A stretch of 64,000 nucleotides of DNA from Celeribacter sp047630475 (GCA_047630475.1 JBLHXX010000001.1:142616-206615); one strand, 5' to 3'. Numbered from the stretch's first letter, positions 9,080 through 17,994 are shown. The notes: generated from the sequence alone by a model not told the origin. A program made the numbers and translations.

Positions 9080-9275
9080 GCTTCGTTTCTTATAGGTTTT
9101 GCTGCGCTGGGGAATGTTTTCGGCGTCACAACCTGCACGTTTGACATCGTGTGACGAGGGCGTTCGGTCACCAATTTATTGTAATGCACAATGGCTGGGA
9201 ACAAACTGTTCAAATCGGTACAATGACGGGTTGCTATAATGGCAGAGCAATAGCCCATTTAGGTGCCGGATCGTT

Positions 9276-10085
9276 CTATAAACTGCCGATTTTAAAGCCT
9301 TTTGACAGATGGTTTCGCATCGTAAACAAAAGAACTGCTCCGGGTAGCATTGAGGCGACAGTCACTGCCATAACCAGCCCGATGTCTGTTTGGAATCCAA
9401 ACAACGCGGTGATTGCCATGCTGATCGGTTTCCCATTCGTCGTTGTCAAAATCCGTGCGAAAACGACTTCAACCCATGAAAACATAAAGCAAAAGAATGC
9501 CGTCACAGCGATGCCCGAGGCGATCTGCGGCAGCAAGATTTTCCAAATAAATCTTGGACGTGAATACCCATCCAAGAACGCCGTTTCATCCATTTCCTTT
9601 GGCACGGCCGAGATGAAACCCTGCAAAATCCAAATTGAGATTGGCAAGTTGAACAGGCAATGGGCTAAGGCTATGCCAAAGACTGAGTTCACAATTCCGA
9701 GGGCTGAGAACAACTGAAAAATAGGCAGCGTTAGCACCACAGGGGGGGTGATGCGAAAGGCGATGAAGGCGAGAAAAAGATGTTTGTCGCCCATGAACGA
9801 TAAGCGTGAAAACGCATAGGCTGCGGGGATTGCCACTGGGATGGTGATGCAAATATTGATGATCACATAGGCGATCGAATTGAGAAAGGCCGAGCGCAGA
9901 TTAGGGTCACTCCAGATGCCTAAATAGTTGTCAAACGTCAGAGTGCCAACTTCGGCGGTCAGTGTTGGCACCGTTGCGGTGAAACTCACTATGGTCATCT
10001 GGATCAACGGTAAGCAGGCAAAAATGATAAAGCATATCAAAGCACTGCGCTTGAGTGCGGGCAAATAGATCGTCACGCGGGTCAT
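9276..10085 (-). CDS. ABC transporter inner-membrane permease (GlpQ paralog, orphan pair)
   Basis: A 269-residue permease of the MalG/UgpE family with about six membrane segments and an EAA loop (VPKEMDETAFLDGYS). It is clearly related to the glycerol permease at 16775: both share PAAYAFSR, GDKHLF, ALAHCLFN and VPKE.DETA..DGYS. It overlaps the upstream permease gene by four bases. No ATPase or binding protein accompanies this pair, so it either borrows the GlpST ATPases or is left over from a duplicated transporter. The reading frame is intact with no sign of decay. A polyol or glycerol-like substrate is inferred from the similarity. Confidence 0.85.
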   Translation of the reverse strand: MTRVTIYLPALKRSALICFIIFACLPLIQMTIVSFTATVPTLTAEVGTLTFDNYLGIWSDPNLRSAFLNSIAYVIINICITIPVAIPAAYAFSRLSFMGDKHLFLAFIAFRITPPVVLTLPIFQLFSALGIVNSVFGIALAHCLFNLPISIWILQGFISAVPKEMDETAFLDGYSRPRFIWKILLPQIASGIAVTAFFCFMFSWVEVVFARILTTTNGKPISMAITALFGFQTDIGLVMAVTVASMLPGAVLLFTMRNHLSKGFKIGSL

Positions 10086-10948
10086 GCGCCACCCTCACGA
10101 TCAAGTCGACCTTGGGCTTTGGTGAACGTCCATGCCACGGTCAACACAATCAAAAAATACAGCACCGATCGCGCCGCCGATGGACCGTAATTAAAGGCCT
10201 TGATATCTTCGCCTAGATCGACAGCCAAAAACAGTGTTGCCCCCATCGGTCCGCCTGCGTTGATCGGAAAAGCTTCGGTATAAATCATGAAAGAATCCAT
10301 GAAACGCAACAGAACTGCCATCAGCAAAACGTGGTAAAGTTTTGGCAATTGAATGAACCGAAATACTTGCCACGGATCTGCCCCATCCACTGCTGCGGCC
10401 TGAAAATGCGACGCAGGAATCGTGGTCAGTGCGCTGTAACACAAAATCACCACCAGACTTGTCCAATGCCACACATCCATCGCGATGATCACCATCCAAG
10501 TGTGCGGGGCTGATAGTTTCCAATCGATGGGCCAATGGATGATTGGGAACAGATGCCCAAGAATGCCTGTTTCGGGATCAAGTAAACTGAGCCAAAGCGA
10601 TGGAATCATATTCCATGGCACAAGCAAGGGCAGAGCGATCATTGCAAGCGTAATGCCAACCCACATTTTGCGCTGTGGAATGCAAAGCGCAATCGCAATG
10701 CCAAGCGGGATTTGTATCGCGAGTATCAGGGTCGAAAACAGCAAGCTGCGACCAAAGCTGGCCCAAAATCGCATGGATGTGATGATCTCTTGATACCATT
10801 CGCCACCGACCCAAAATCGCGCGTCCAAAATGAAAATTTCAAAAAAGGAATAGTTGATCACGGTCACAAGGGGGATCAGCCCGACCAGTCCCAGCAAAAG
10901 GACGGCAGGAAGCACGAAAACCCAACCGCTGTTATCTTGATGTCTCAT
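10082..10948 (-). CDS. ABC transporter inner-membrane permease (GlpP paralog, orphan pair)
   Basis: A 288-residue permease of the MalF/UgpA family. It aligns by eye with the glycerol permease at 15903 throughout, sharing MDVWHWTSLV and LLRFMDSFMIYTE, and has the EAA-type loop DGADPWQVFRFIQLPK. It is 59 bases downstream of the DeoR-type regulator on the same strand, so regulator and two permeases probably form one transcript divergent from glpD. The frame is complete. The cluster has no ATP-binding or periplasmic protein of its own, which is unusual for a working importer. Confidence 0.85.
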   Translation of the reverse strand: MRHQDNSGWVFVLPAVLLLGLVGLIPLVTVINYSFFEIFILDARFWVGGEWYQEIITSMRFWASFGRSLLFSTLILAIQIPLGIAIALCIPQRKMWVGITLAMIALPLLVPWNMIPSLWLSLLDPETGILGHLFPIIHWPIDWKLSAPHTWMVIIAMDVWHWTSLVVILCYSALTTIPASHFQAAAVDGADPWQVFRFIQLPKLYHVLLMAVLLRFMDSFMIYTEAFPINAGGPMGATLFLAVDLGEDIKAFNYGPSAARSVLYFLIVLTVAWTFTKAQGRLDREGGA

Positions 10949-11007
10949 TTTCCCGCCCCTAAAAATGCCACATTAAACTGCGGGGCCAATGCCCCAGGCA
11001 GTCCCGT

Positions 11008-11769
11008 TTAGACGATAACCACCTCGGTCCCCCAACTGTTGCAATCGTCCATAAGGTCTTTGGGCAGTCCTTTATCGGTCAACAACATGGTGACATCGGC
11101 AAGCGAACAGATTGTCAGGGGGGCTTTGCGTTCGAATTTAAAACGGTCCGCGACGACCATCACTTTGCGCGATCGTTTGATCGCGGTGTTGCTGACCATG
11201 ACTTCTTGGCCATCAAAGTCTAACAAGTCTCCGTCGGCATCGATGGCAGAGCAGCCCAAAACAGAGTAATCGAACTTAAATTGCTTCACCATTTCGACAG
11301 TCAACCCGCCGACGATGCCACCGTCTGCCCTGCGTAAAACGCCGCCAGCCAAGATGATTTCACAACTTTGATTGGCAGCCAAAATATTGGCGATGTTTAG
11401 ATTGTTGGTCACGACCAGCAGGTTTTCATGATCCAGCAATTCATGGGCGACAGCTTCGGTGGTGGTGCCGATGTTCATGAATACCGATGCGCCATCTGGA
11501 ATTTCTTGGGCACATTTCATCGCGATCGCTTTTTTACCCTCTTGATTGAGACGCCGGCGTTCAACATAGCGAATATTAACGACACCTGATGCCACAACAG
11601 CCCCACCATGCACCCGCTCAAGGCGCCCACTGTCGGCCAGATCAGACAGGTCGCGACGGATGGTTTGCACCGTGACGTCGTATCGCTCGGCCAGTCCATC
11701 AACAGTGACTTTGCCATCTTTACGCGCCAGCTCAAGTATCTCTTTTTGTCTGAAATTCGAGACCATCAT
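11008..11769 (-). CDS. DeoR/GlpR-family transcriptional repressor
   Basis: A 253-residue regulator. The N-terminal DeoR helix-turn-helix is at residues 5-60 (RQKEILELARKDGKVTV, VTVQTIRRDLSDL, GRLERVHGGAV), and the C-terminal DeoRC sugar-phosphate sensor shows FMNIGTTTEAVA and VTNNLNIA. Two ATG codons in a row (11769, 11766) follow AAAGGAAAA; either may be used, and the frame extends upstream without need. It diverges from glpD, and an AACGAA-type palindrome lies in the shared intergenic DNA, so it is the likely glycerol-3-phosphate-responsive repressor of glpDSTPQV-glpK and perhaps of the orphan permeases. The ligand assignment is from context. Confidence 0.88.
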   Translation of the reverse strand: MMVSNFRQKEILELARKDGKVTVDGLAERYDVTVQTIRRDLSDLADSGRLERVHGGAVVASGVVNIRYVERRRLNQEGKKAIAMKCAQEIPDGASVFMNIGTTTEAVAHELLDHENLLVVTNNLNIANILAANQSCEIILAGGVLRRADGGIVGGLTVEMVKQFKFDYSVLGCSAIDADGDLLDFDGQEVMVSNTAIKRSRKVMVVADRFKFERKAPLTICSLADVTMLLTDKGLPKDLMDDCNSWGTEVVIV

Positions 11770-11940
11770 TTTTCCTTTGGTGTCTTCAAACCGCACCACA
11801 AGCCTGTGGGGCAAACAATCAATGTTCTGCTCTCTTCGTCAAGTCCTCGAATCAAATTGAGGTCCTATAAGTGTTCGCCTCGGCCTAGTATCGAAGGGTT
11901 GAGAGTATAAATTTCAACAGGTTACTGTAAAGCGAAAGTA

Positions 11941-11954
11941 AACGAACATTCGTT
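11941..11954. promoter_or_regulatory. Candidate DeoR/GlpR operator (inverted repeat)
   Basis: AACGAACATTCGTT is an inverted repeat of two perfect 6-base arms with a 2-base spacer, 101 bases before the preferred glpD start and about 170 bases from the regulator start. Similar half-sites (GCGAAAGT) lie just upstream, giving a cluster of CGAA elements. GlpR-type repressors bind CGAA/TTCG-rich sites, so this is the best operator candidate; binding is inferred. Confidence 0.45.
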
Positions 11955-12041
11955 ATTGATTTAATGTTTGATTCAGTGTTGAGTGTTGTCTGTCACAGCA
12001 CACAGATGCTGGGTCATGAAATTGAATGCGGGGAGGCTTCA

Positions 12042-13643
12042 GTGGAACAACGTGAAACTCACGACATAGTTGACCTTTTCGTCATTGGCGGCGGCATCAA
12101 TGGATGCGGTATTGCCCGCGATGCCGTTGGCCGCGGTCTCAGCGTTGAACTGGCTGAAATGAACGATTTGGCCTCCGCGACCTCATCGGCCTCGACCAAA
12201 CTTTTCCATGGTGGATTGCGGTACCTTGAGTATTGGGAAGTCCGCTTGGTGCGCGAGGCGTTGATCGAACGCGAGACGCTACTGCGCGCGATGCCGCATA
12301 TTTCTTGGCCGATGCGGTTCGTGTTGCCCTATCACAAAGACATGCGATTTGAAGGTGATACACCAACTTCAAAGTTGCTCAACGTCTTTATGCCTTGGAT
12401 GAAAGGGCGGCGACCTGCGTGGCTCATTCGCCTTGGGTTGTTCATGTATGACAATCTTGGTGGGCGCAAAATTTTAAAAGCCACCACAGCGGTCAATTTG
12501 GCGGAGGCCCCCGAGGGCGCGCCGTTGAAGGGACGTTTCAAAAAAGCTTATGAATACTCTGACTGCTGGATCGAGGACAGCCGTTTAGTGGTGTTAAATG
12601 CGCGCGATGCCCAAGTGCGCGGCGCTAAAATCAACGTGCGCACTAAAGTCATTTCTGCCGAGCAAGTAGACGGGCTTTGGCACGTCACGATTGAGGCGAA
12701 AGACACCGGCACACAGCGGGTGATTGTGGCGCGCATGTTGGTCAACGCAGGTGGGCCATGGGTCGAGGATGTGATCCGCAACACGGTTCGGATCAATTCC
12801 ACCGAAGGCGTGCGTCTTGTACGTGGCAGCCATATCGTGACGCGTAAACTTTATGACCACGACAAATGTTATTTCTTTCAGGGCGAAGACGGGCGGATCA
12901 TTTTCACGATCCCTTACGAGACAGATTTTACCCTGATTGGCACCACAGATGCCGAACATACTGATGCCAATAGCAAGCCGGTTTGCACGCCTGAGGAACA
13001 AGCCTACCTGATTGATTTCGCATCGGCCTACCTAAAAAAACCGGTGACAAAAGATGATGTCGTTTGGAGTTATTCTGGCGTGCGCCCTTTGTATGATGAT
13101 GGAGCCAGTTCTGCCACGGCAGCGACGCGCGATTATGTTTTGAAAGTTGATCAATCCGCAGGCGCGCCTATTCTCAATGTCTTTGGCGGCAAGATCACGA
13201 CCTACCGCAGACTTGCCGAGACGGCGATGGAAAAAATCGCACCGTTTTTCCCACAATCTGGGAAACCGTGGACGGCTGGTGTGGCCTTGCCTGGTGGGGA
13301 TTTTCCGGTAGAGGGCGTTGCGGCCTTGACGCAAAAACTGGCAACGCAGTATTCATTTTTGAACGCAAGGTGGGTCAAACGTTTGGTCAAAGCCTACGGT
13401 ATGGATGCGTTTGATGTGCTTGGCGATGCTAAAGTCGAAGCAGATCTTGGCCATAACTTTGGGGCCAATTTGACTGAGCGCGAAGTGAATTGGTTGGTCG
13501 ACAAAGAATTCGCGCACACAGCGGAAGATATCGTGTGGCGTCGCTCGAAATTGGGCCTGCGCCTAACAACACAAGAAATAGACGCGCTTGACGTGTGGCT
13601 GGCAAAAGCGCTTGCTGCGACGTCAAAGCAGCACGCAGTTTAA
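12042..13643 (+). CDS. glpD: Glycerol-3-phosphate dehydrogenase, FAD-dependent
   Basis: A 533-residue aerobic glycerol-3-phosphate dehydrogenase that feeds electrons to quinone and yields dihydroxyacetone phosphate. The FAD motif GGGINGCGIARD is at residues 16-27, followed by SSTKLFHGGLRYLE and the C-terminal DAO_C helical domain. I choose the GTG at 12042 because GGGAGG lies 5 bases before it and the protein then starts shortly before the Rossmann fold; the frame is open further upstream to an ATG at 11964. It is the first gene of the glp operon, 27 bases before the first ATPase. Confidence 0.95.
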   Translation: MEQRETHDIVDLFVIGGGINGCGIARDAVGRGLSVELAEMNDLASATSSASTKLFHGGLRYLEYWEVRLVREALIERETLLRAMPHISWPMRFVLPYHKDMRFEGDTPTSKLLNVFMPWMKGRRPAWLIRLGLFMYDNLGGRKILKATTAVNLAEAPEGAPLKGRFKKAYEYSDCWIEDSRLVVLNARDAQVRGAKINVRTKVISAEQVDGLWHVTIEAKDTGTQRVIVARMLVNAGGPWVEDVIRNTVRINSTEGVRLVRGSHIVTRKLYDHDKCYFFQGEDGRIIFTIPYETDFTLIGTTDAEHTDANSKPVCTPEEQAYLIDFASAYLKKPVTKDDVVWSYSGVRPLYDDGASSATAATRDYVLKVDQSAGAPILNVFGGKITTYRRLAETAMEKIAPFFPQSGKPWTAGVALPGGDFPVEGVAALTQKLATQYSFLNARWVKRLVKAYGMDAFDVLGDAKVEADLGHNFGANLTEREVNWLVDKEFAHTAEDIVWRRSKLGLRLTTQEIDALDVWLAKALAATSKQHAV

Positions 13644-13670
13644 CTGCGATTGCGATTAGGGGAGAGAGAA

Positions 13671-14762
13671 ATGTCACTTGTTTTAGAGGGCGTGTCGAAG
13701 GTCGTGAATGGCCAGACACATATTTACCCCACTGATTTAGAGCTTCAATCGGGCACAATGAATGTGCTGCTTGGGCCGACGTCGTCGGGCAAAACATCAC
13801 TGATGCGCCTGATGGCAGGTCTTGATGTGCCCAACACCGGCAAGGTGATTTGGGACGGCCAAGACGTCACTGGTATGCGCGTGCAAGATCGCGGCGTTGC
13901 AATGGTCTATCAGCAGTTCATCAATTATCCGTCGATGACTGTGTACGAGAATATAGCCAGCCCAATGCGGTTGTTGAAACAGTCCTCCAATCAGATTGAC
14001 GCTGCAGTGAAAAAAGCTGCCGACTTGATGAAACTGACGCCGTTTTTGGATCGCAAGCCTCTTGAACTGTCGGGCGGTCAACAGCAGCGTTGTGCGTTGG
14101 CACGCGCTTTGGTCAAAGATGCTGGGCTGGTGTTGCTTGATGAGCCTTTGGCGAACCTTGACTACAAGCTGCGCGAAGAATTGCGTGCTGAGATCCCCAA
14201 GATTTTTGAAGAAGCCGGATCTATTTTTGTCTATGCGACCACAGAACCCGAAGAGGCGCTTTTGCTGGGCGGCAACACGGCGACGATGTGGGAAGGCGGT
14301 CTCACCCAATTCGATAAGACGCCGATCGTTTACAGGCAGCCCGTTGACGCGACGACTGCACGGGTGTTTTCTGATCCGCCAATGAACTTTTTACAGTTCG
14401 ACAAAGCAGGCCGTCAAATTCGGTTCGGCGACGGCAATATCGCAAGTGCTACCACGGGTGCTTTTGCTGGACTTGACGATGGCAGCTATGTGGCGGGCTT
14501 TCGTCCCAATCACCTTAAGCTTGAAAAACAATCCGCAGATGCGCTTGAATTCACAGGTACATTATCTGTGACCGAGATCACGGGGTCTGAAACGTTTATC
14601 CACCTTAAACACCACGGCGAGAATTGGGTTGGGTTGGTGCACGGCGTCAAAAATTTGAAAATTGGTGCAGCACTCGACGTCTATCTTGATCCGAGCCACG
14701 TTTATATTTTTGCGCAAGACGGCACCTCTGTTGCCCCTGCGTCTTATGCAGCTGCGGCGTGA
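13671..14762 (+). CDS. glpS: Glycerol ABC importer ATP-binding protein, GlpS type
   Basis: A 363-residue ATPase of the MalK/UgpC family. It has Walker A GPTSSGKT (35-42), Q-loop Gln81, canonical signature LSGGQQQR (133-140) and Walker B LLDEP with Glu158, then an OB-fold regulatory domain. The switch histidine is missing: where MalK proteins read VTHDQ.EA this one reads ATTEPEEA, with Thr191 in the His position. The next gene shows the opposite defect (degenerate signature, intact His), so the pair is predicted to form an asymmetric heterodimer. The ATG follows GGGGAGAG; an upstream TTG at 13650 is not needed. Order matches the rhizobial glpDSTPQV operon. Confidence 0.92.
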   Translation: MSLVLEGVSKVVNGQTHIYPTDLELQSGTMNVLLGPTSSGKTSLMRLMAGLDVPNTGKVIWDGQDVTGMRVQDRGVAMVYQQFINYPSMTVYENIASPMRLLKQSSNQIDAAVKKAADLMKLTPFLDRKPLELSGGQQQRCALARALVKDAGLVLLDEPLANLDYKLREELRAEIPKIFEEAGSIFVYATTEPEEALLLGGNTATMWEGGLTQFDKTPIVYRQPVDATTARVFSDPPMNFLQFDKAGRQIRFGDGNIASATTGAFAGLDDGSYVAGFRPNHLKLEKQSADALEFTGTLSVTEITGSETFIHLKHHGENWVGLVHGVKNLKIGAALDVYLDPSHVYIFAQDGTSVAPASYAAAA

Positions 14763-14774
14763 GGGAATAACACA

Positions 14775-15854
14775 ATGGCAAAAATTACCCTCGAAAATCT
14801 GGCACATTCTTATCTGCCAAATCCTAAAAACGAAGACGACTATGCGCTCAAAGAATTGAACCACGATTGGGTTGATGGCGAAGCCTATGCTTTGCTTGGC
14901 TCATCTGGGTGCGGCAAATCCACTTTGTTGAACATCATTTCCGGCCTGCTGCATCCCAGCAAAGGGCGCATTTTGTTCAACGACCGCGATGTCACAATGG
15001 CCCCAACAACACAGCGCAATATCGCGCAGGTGTTTCAGTTTCCGGTTGTTTACGACACGATGACCGTCCGCGATAATCTGGCGTTTCCTTTGCGCAATCG
15101 CGGCGCTGATCCGCTGTATATCAAAGACCGAGTGCAGCAAATCGCGGCGATGATCGGCATGGAAGACACGTTGAACCGCAAAGCGCGCGGGCTGACGGCT
15201 GATGCCAAACAAAAGATTTCACTTGGGCGCGGCATGGTGCGCGAAGACGTGAATGCGCTGTTGTTTGACGAACCTTTGACGGTGATCGATCCGCATATGA
15301 AATGGGAATTGCGCACGCAGTTGAAATCGCTGCACCACGAGTTTGGACACACGATGATTTACGTGACGCATGACCAAACCGAAGCACTGACATTTGCCGA
15401 TAAAGTGGTTGTGATGTATGATGGTCGCGTTGTGCAAATGGGCACGCCACAAGAGTTGTTCGAGACACCTGAGCATACCTTTGTGGGCTATTTTATTGGC
15501 TCGCCGGGCATGAATGTTTTGGCGGCTGATGTGCAGGGCGACAAGGCCGTGATCGGTGGGACTGAAATTGCCTTGGGCAAAGCTTTTGGCACGCCCACTG
15601 GTAAAGTCGAACTTGGGGTGCGTCCTGAATTTACGACATTGACCGCGAATGAGGCAGGCCTGCCTGTGACCATCAAACGGGTCGAAGACGTGGGGCGTCA
15701 CAAGATCGTGCGCGCTGATTTTCAAGGCCATGAGATCAACATTTTGGCGGGCGAGGGCGAAAATATTTCACCTGATATGACCCGCGTGATGTTCGATCCT
15801 GCGGGCGTGAATGTTTATTCCAACAGCTGGCGCGTCGCGCCCGAGGTGGCGTGA
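14775..15854 (+). CDS. glpT: Glycerol ABC importer ATP-binding protein, GlpT type (not the GlpT antiporter)
   Basis: A 359-residue ATPase. Walker A GSSGCGKST (42-50), Gln88, Walker B LLFDEP with Glu166 and the switch motif VTHDQTEA with His199 are canonical. The ABC signature is not: LSGGQQQR is replaced by LTADAKQK (140-147), and the D-loop reads LTVIDP. It therefore supplies the catalytic half for a site completed by the normal signature of the preceding ATPase. The C-terminal OB-fold domain is present. It is 12 bases downstream of glpS and followed by the two permease genes. The symbol follows rhizobial usage. Confidence 0.92.
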   Translation: MAKITLENLAHSYLPNPKNEDDYALKELNHDWVDGEAYALLGSSGCGKSTLLNIISGLLHPSKGRILFNDRDVTMAPTTQRNIAQVFQFPVVYDTMTVRDNLAFPLRNRGADPLYIKDRVQQIAAMIGMEDTLNRKARGLTADAKQKISLGRGMVREDVNALLFDEPLTVIDPHMKWELRTQLKSLHHEFGHTMIYVTHDQTEALTFADKVVVMYDGRVVQMGTPQELFETPEHTFVGYFIGSPGMNVLAADVQGDKAVIGGTEIALGKAFGTPTGKVELGVRPEFTTLTANEAGLPVTIKRVEDVGRHKIVRADFQGHEINILAGEGENISPDMTRVMFDPAGVNVYSNSWRVAPEVA

Positions 15855-15902
15855 TGATGACCATAGTTTTCCTGCGATTTGTCCCTTCAAAAGGAACGCA
15901 CC

Positions 15903-16775
15903 ATGAATAAAACAGTCAATCAAAAAGCATGGTTTCTTGTTCTGCCAGTGCTTTTGCTCGTCGCCTTTTCAGCCGTTATTCCGTTGATGACCGTAGTGAA
16001 TTACTCGGTTCAAGACACGTTCGGGAACAACAAATTTTTCTGGGCGGGGCTTGAGTGGTTCGAGGAAATGATGGCATCCGAACGCATGTGGAATGCGCTT
16101 GGTCGCCAGATTGCGTTCTCTGGAATTATCTTGGCCATTGAGATCCCTTTGGGTATTTTTGTGGCGCTAAACATGCCAAAGAAAGGCGTTTGGGCGTCGG
16201 TGTGTTTGATCTTGATGTCCCTGCCGCTGCTCATTCCTTGGAATGTGGTGGGCACGATCTGGCAGATCTTCGGGCGCGTCGATATTGGCTTGCTGGGCTA
16301 CACTTTGGCCGCTTTGGGCATCGATTATAACTACACCCAAGATTTCTATGCTGCTTGGGCCACCGTCATCGTGATGGATGTTTGGCACTGGACGTCACTG
16401 GTCGCATTGTTGGCATATGCCGGACTGCAATCCATTCCCGATGCCTATTATCAAGCCGCGAAAATCGACCAAGCCAGCCGCTGGAAAGTGTTCCGTTTCA
16501 TCGAGTTGCCCAAGATCATGGGCGTGTTGATGATCGCGATCTTGCTGCGCTTTATGGACAGTTTCATGATCTACACCGAACCTTTCGTGGTGACGGGTGG
16601 CGGACCGGGCAACTCGACGACATTCTTGTCTATTGATTTGGTGAAGATGGCACTTGGACAGTTTGATTTGGGGCCTGCCGCTGCGTTCTCAATCATGTAC
16701 TACCTCGTTATCTTGTTGATTTCATACGTGTTCTACACTGTCATGACGAACCTCGACAAAAGGGATGGCCACTGA
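15903..16775 (+). CDS. glpP: Glycerol ABC importer permease GlpP
   Basis: A 290-residue inner-membrane permease of the MalF/UgpA family with about six hydrophobic segments and the EAA loop IDQASRWKVFRFIELPK that docks on an ATPase. The ATG at 15903 follows AAAGGAACG; the frame is open to a TTG at 15879 but without a better ribosome site. Its stop overlaps the next start (TGATG). It has a diverged copy at 10082 on the other strand. Confidence 0.93.
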   Translation: MNKTVNQKAWFLVLPVLLLVAFSAVIPLMTVVNYSVQDTFGNNKFFWAGLEWFEEMMASERMWNALGRQIAFSGIILAIEIPLGIFVALNMPKKGVWASVCLILMSLPLLIPWNVVGTIWQIFGRVDIGLLGYTLAALGIDYNYTQDFYAAWATVIVMDVWHWTSLVALLAYAGLQSIPDAYYQAAKIDQASRWKVFRFIELPKIMGVLMIAILLRFMDSFMIYTEPFVVTGGGPGNSTTFLSIDLVKMALGQFDLGPAAAFSIMYYLVILLISYVFYTVMTNLDKRDGH

Positions 16776-17623
16776 TGTCTGATTTTACAAATACATCCGC
16801 CAAGCGTGGTTTTGCTTTGCCCAAAATCAAAGGCAATGCCGTTGTGATGGGGCTTTACTTGCTGTTCTTGCTCTTGCCGATCTATTGGCTGTTGAACATG
16901 AGTTTGAAAACCAATTCGGAAATTTTGAACAGTTTTACGTTGTGGCCACGTGATCTCACGTTTGACAACTATCTGACGATCCTCACGGACCCGTCATGGT
17001 ACACGGGCTATCTGAATTCGATGGCCTATGTGGTGATGAATATGGTCATCTCGCTGGCTGTTGCCCTGCCTGCCGCCTATGCGTTCAGCCGCTACTCGTT
17101 CTTGGGCGACAAGCACCTGTTCTTTTGGTTGTTGACCAACCGCATGGCGCCGCCTGCTGTGTTTGCCTTGCCGTTCTTTCAGCTCTACAGCTCGGTGGGT
17201 TTGTTCGACACGCATATTGCGGTTGCCTTGGCGCATTGTCTGTTCAACGTGCCGCTGGCGGTGTGGATATTGGAAGGCTTTATGCGCGGCGTGCCCAAAG
17301 AAATCGATGAGACCGCCTATATCGATGGCTATTCGTTCTCGCGGTTTTTCATTCGGATTTTCACCCCGCTTGTGGCCTCTGGCATCGGCGTGACGGCGTT
17401 TTTCTTGTTCATGTTTTCATGGGTTGAACTGTTGCTCAGCCGGACTTTGACAAGCGTCAGCGCCAAACCGATAGCCGCCACGATGACACGCACCGTGGGG
17501 GCTGCTGGGATCGATTGGGGGGTGCTGGCGGCGGCTGGTGTGCTCACGATCATCCCTGGTGCTTTGGTGATTTATTTTGTGCGCAACTACATCGCCAAGG
17601 GCTTTGCCCTGGGCCGCGTTTAA
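16775..17623 (+). CDS. glpQ: Glycerol ABC importer permease GlpQ
   Basis: A 282-residue permease of the MalG/UgpE family with an N-terminal membrane segment at about residues 22-41 and five more, and the EAA loop VPKEIDETAYIDGYS. It is translationally coupled to the preceding permease gene and pairs with it as the channel of the importer. It is followed after 22 bases by a small DUF2160 membrane protein. A diverged copy lies at 9276. The symbol follows rhizobial usage and does not mean glycerophosphodiesterase. Confidence 0.93.
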   Translation: MSDFTNTSAKRGFALPKIKGNAVVMGLYLLFLLLPIYWLLNMSLKTNSEILNSFTLWPRDLTFDNYLTILTDPSWYTGYLNSMAYVVMNMVISLAVALPAAYAFSRYSFLGDKHLFFWLLTNRMAPPAVFALPFFQLYSSVGLFDTHIAVALAHCLFNVPLAVWILEGFMRGVPKEIDETAYIDGYSFSRFFIRIFTPLVASGIGVTAFFLFMFSWVELLLSRTLTSVSAKPIAATMTRTVGAAGIDWGVLAAAGVLTIIPGALVIYFVRNYIAKGFALGRV

Positions 17624-17645
17624 AGAAGAAAGAGGAGATACAACA

Positions 17646-17918
17646 ATGGATTGGATGGCATGGACTTGGCCGACCGCCACTTTCTTTATCATTATCGCAG
17701 CGACCCTGATCGTCTTTACGATCCTTGCGATCAAATACCCCGAAGCGCCGCGTGTCGGCATTCTTCGGACAGAAACAACGCGCGGTGATCGGTTGTTCAT
17801 CACGCTGCTTGGCTCGGCCTTTATCAATCTGGCTTGGCTTGGAATGCTCAGTGCCCCCCAATGGGGAGCACTGATCGTATGTCTCTTTTACGCCATCGCG
17901 GTTTTCCGCTGGGTGTGA
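17646..17918 (+). CDS. DUF2160 small integral membrane protein of the glycerol importer operon
   Basis: A 90-residue protein with three hydrophobic segments (about residues 11-29, 49-68 and 72-88) joined by a conserved-looking TTRGDRLF stretch, matching the DUF2160 family of predicted small integral membrane proteins. The start is the ATG at 17646 after GAGGAGATA; a longer frame reaching back into glpQ is not needed. It lies between the permease and binding-protein genes. Its steady position in such operons suggests an accessory subunit of the importer, but no function is established to my knowledge. Confidence 0.85.
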   Translation: MDWMAWTWPTATFFIIIAATLIVFTILAIKYPEAPRVGILRTETTRGDRLFITLLGSAFINLAWLGMLSAPQWGALIVCLFYAIAVFRWV

Positions 17919-17994
17919 CGGCAGGCAAAATGAGACGAACTGATTGTTAAATATCGGGGCTGTCTCGACTGTTCTATTTTAGGGAGGAACACAA

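Noticed and set aside
9076..9258. 60-residue minus-strand frame between nadC and the orphan permease
   Set aside because: It overlaps the nadC stop, lacks a ribosome site and has no recognisable motif.
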